From NCBI RefSeq assembly GCF_000828715.1, contig NZ_AP014583.1, positions 742,001 through 806,000 on the forward strand: 64,000 nucleotides of DNA, read 5' to 3'. The notes beneath the pieces were generated by a model. That model had not been told where the DNA came from. It saw only the letters and a list, made by a program, of their open reading frames with translations, and searched no databases. A program made the position numbers and the translations under genes. Origin of the DNA: Winogradskyella sp. PG-2 (GTDB taxonomy: Bacteria > Bacteroidota > Bacteroidia > Flavobacteriales > Flavobacteriaceae). The first letter of the stretch is position 1. Each line of letters starts with the position of its first letter. Below, piece after piece: positions 62,109 through 64,000 of the stretch.

Positions 62109-64000
62109 ATGAAATCAAAAATCTACAATTGCTTTAGCATTGACAACCTAATGACTAAAAAAAATATTGCTCTTTTTATTTTAAGCCTATCTCTTTGTTT
62201 TTCTTATGCTCAAAATAATGAAAATCCTAATCCTAATTATAGAGCTGCTGCTAAATATTCACCTACTAACTTAAGCAAGTTAGTACATTCAACATCTGTG
62301 AGGCCACATTGGCTTAAAAACGGCAATCGCTTTTGGTATCAGTACAAAACCACTGAAGGTTCTAAATATTATATAGTTGATGCCGATAAGCGTAGTAAAA
62401 AAGAACTTTTTGATAATGAAAAAATGGCGCAATGGTTAACAGAAATAACTAAAGATCCTTATGATGCTAAACATCTACCTCGTTTTAGTTTTAAGTTCGT
62501 AAAAAATGAAACAGCTATTCAATTCTATATAACGTCTACAGAAAAAGTTGAAGAAGAGAAAGAAGACGATGACAAGAAAAAAGATGCTGTAATTAAAACA
62601 GACTCTACTAAAACAGATTCAACAAAAACTAAAAAAAAGAAAAAGAGTAAACCAAAGATGGTTAATAAAGTTTACCATTTTGAATATAAGTTAGGAAGCA
62701 GTTCTTTAACTATTTTAGACAATAAAAAGAAAGGAAAAGAAGACTGGAAAAAATGGGCCAATATAGCTCCAGATAGCTCTGTTGTATTATTCTCTAAGCA
62801 TTACAATTTGTACTGGATGGATAAAGCCAACTTTTTAAAAGCAGTTAAAAATGAAAAGGATACGACTATCGTTGAGAATCAATGGACAAAAGATGGAGAA
62901 TTATACTATTCTTATGGAGGAGGTAGTGGTAGAGGTGAAACTAATGAATCCATGAAGAAAAATAAAGACAAGCGTAAACGTGTGTTTGGGGTTTGGTCTC
63001 ACGATTCTAAAAAGTTTGTATTTCAAAGAAATGATTCGCGTCACATTAATGATTTATGGGTCATCAATACAACTAAAGGAAAGCGACCAACATTAGAGAC
63101 ATACAAATATCATATGCCTGGTGAGGATGAGTTTTACAAAACTGAGCTACATGTGTTTGACATACCCACCAAAAGTAGTATTCAGGTTCAATTAGACTCC
63201 ATTAAACAGCAAAGTATTCAAGTCTATCGCGAACCTTTAAAAAAGGCCAACTATGACGATGATTTTAGACCTTCATTATTACTATCAAGAAAAGGTAAAA
63301 TCTATTACAGCACCATCAGTAGAGACCGTAAAAAACTAGATATCTGTGTCGCTGATATAAATTCTGGTGAAGTAAAAGTATTAATTGAAGAACGATTTAA
63401 TACGTATATAGAATCAAGGCAATTGATGCTTTTTAATAATGAATCAGAAATGCTACATTGGGCTGAACGCTCTGGTTGGGCACATTATTACTTATATGAT
63501 GCTGAGGGCAATTTAAAAAATCAAGTTACCAAAGGATCTTACCATGTTGAACAAGCCATTGGTGTTGATGAAAAAACTCGAACACTTTTCTTTACAGCAC
63601 ATGGTATTCCAAAAGATCAAGATCCATATTACGAACATGTTTATAAAATTAACTTAAATGGTACTGGACTTAAAGCGCTAAATCCGGGAGACTACAACTC
63701 TCGAACTAATATGGCCGATTCTAATGGCTATTTTGTTAGCAATTATTCTAGAGTTAATACGATTCCAAAATCTGAGTTGAGAAATAGCGCTGGTAATATG
63801 GTAATGCAATTAGAAGAGGCTGATTTATCACAATTGATGGCAACAGGTTACAAATTTCCTGAGCCATTTAAAATGAAAGCAGATGATGGAATTACAGATA
63901 TTTATGGTGTAATGTATAAACCCTTTGAAATGGATTCTACTAAAAAATATCCGTTACTAGAGTATGTATATCCTGGTCCACAAACTGAAGCTGTAAACAA
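62109..64000 (+). CDS. S9-family peptidase (dipeptidyl-peptidase-IV-like), C-terminus outside window
   Basis: The frame opens at the ATG at 62109 and runs to the right edge without a stop (at least 630 residues). The ATG at 62151 (MTKKNIALFILSLSLCFSYAQ) gives a better signal peptide and is the more likely start. The visible part is the propeller-like N-terminal domain of an S9 peptidase, with WVINTTKG, DLWVINTTKGKRP, ELHVFDIPTKSS, LDICVADINSGEV, WAERSGWAHYYLYDAEGNLKNQVTKGSYHVEQ and the linker TDIYGVMYKPFEMDSTKKYPLLEYVYPGPQ that leads into the hydrolase domain. A Lys/Asp-rich insert (about 140-185) is unusual. The catalytic Ser-Asp-His lie beyond the window. Confidence 0.88.
   Translation, partial: MKSKIYNCFSIDNLMTKKNIALFILSLSLCFSYAQNNENPNPNYRAAAKYSPTNLSKLVHSTSVRPHWLKNGNRFWYQYKTTEGSKYYIVDADKRSKKELFDNEKMAQWLTEITKDPYDAKHLPRFSFKFVKNETAIQFYITSTEKVEEEKEDDDKKKDAVIKTDSTKTDSTKTKKKKKSKPKMVNKVYHFEYKLGSSSLTILDNKKKGKEDWKKWANIAPDSSVVLFSKHYNLYWMDKANFLKAVKNEKDTTIVENQWTKDGELYYSYGGGSGRGETNESMKKNKDKRKRVFGVWSHDSKKFVFQRNDSRHINDLWVINTTKGKRPTLETYKYHMPGEDEFYKTELHVFDIPTKSSIQVQLDSIKQQSIQVYREPLKKANYDDDFRPSLLLSRKGKIYYSTISRDRKKLDICVADINSGEVKVLIEERFNTYIESRQLMLFNNESEMLHWAERSGWAHYYLYDAEGNLKNQVTKGSYHVEQAIGVDEKTRTLFFTAHGIPKDQDPYYEHVYKINLNGTGLKALNPGDYNSRTNMADSNGYFVSNYSRVNTIPKSELRNSAGNMVMQLEEADLSQLMATGYKFPEPFKMKADDGITDIYGVMYKPFEMDSTKKYPLLEYVYPGPQTEAVN

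Noticed and set aside
1..64000. tRNA genes, insertion sequences, prophage or plasmid functions
   Set aside because: I found no GGTTCGA-type tRNA arm, transposase motif, terminal repeats with target duplication, integrase or replication protein.

Overview
The window is AT-rich, densely coded bacterial chromosome from a member of the Bacteroidota, most likely family Flavobacteriaceae. The evidence is gliding-motility genes gldC (partial), gldB and gldA, two proteins with type IX secretion (T9SS) C-terminal sorting tails, GLPGLI-family proteins, DUF3857 proteins, a TonB-dependent-type receptor and promoters of the Bacteroidota TAnnTTTG type. I see no tRNA, rRNA, insertion sequence, prophage or CRISPR array.

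Layout. 0-4.7 kb: gldC and gldB (minus), nadE, an orphan LuxR-type regulator with a degenerate receiver, and dnaG whose zinc ligands are all replaced. 4.8-7.4 kb: an ECF sigma factor, a one-TM probable anti-sigma protein and an outer-membrane barrel. 7.4-20 kb: a core block on the minus strand (polyprenyl synthase, rlmN, queA, aroA, MazG-like pyrophosphohydrolase, two DUF3857 proteins, a broken YdjM-like gene, dtd, rsgA), interrupted by one divergent T9SS cargo gene. 20.9-28.6 kb: a five-gene operon with an RND efflux pump whose outer-membrane channel carries an N-terminal periplasmic-binding-protein domain, followed by a six-TM ion channel and a small helical secreted protein. 28.6-32.7 kb: the operon pheA - aminotransferase - tyrA - DAHP synthase/chorismate mutase, with a 16-residue leader peptide rich in Tyr, Trp and Phe codons and an attenuator hairpin. 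32.8-35.9 kb: gldA, a GIN-domain protein, a PagL-like lipid A deacylase and a possible 32-residue membrane peptide. 35.9-42.2 kb: sulfite reduction, siroheme synthesis, PAPS reductase and an Rrf2 regulator, with a palindromic operator at the promoter. 42.2-50.9 kb: a more accessory stretch with a broken alginate lyase, metZ and metK divergent from each other and each behind a different class of SAM riboswitch, a lipoprotein, its truncated paralogue, and a broken T9SS cargo gene. 50.9-59.5 kb: a TonB-dependent-type receptor, three tandem GLPGLI proteins and a small secreted protein on the minus strand, divergent from a histidine kinase/OmpR-type regulator pair. 59.5-64 kb: a secreted propeller-like protein, a deoxynucleoside kinase, an App1-type phosphatase and the start of an S9 peptidase.

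The most interesting items are regulatory RNAs and circuits: the aromatic attenuator (32.57-32.69 kb), the paired SAM-I and SAM-II-like riboswitches (44.78-45.05 kb), the Rrf2 operator and its degenerate second copy, and three GTTAAC repeats at exact 10-bp spacing at the two-component/GLPGLI divergent promoter. The best candidates for a poorly described system are the TCS-GLPGLI-receptor locus and the efflux operon with the binding-protein-TolC fusion. Three genes carry in-frame stop codons and look like recent pseudogenes. No database search was possible; family names come from recognisable motifs.
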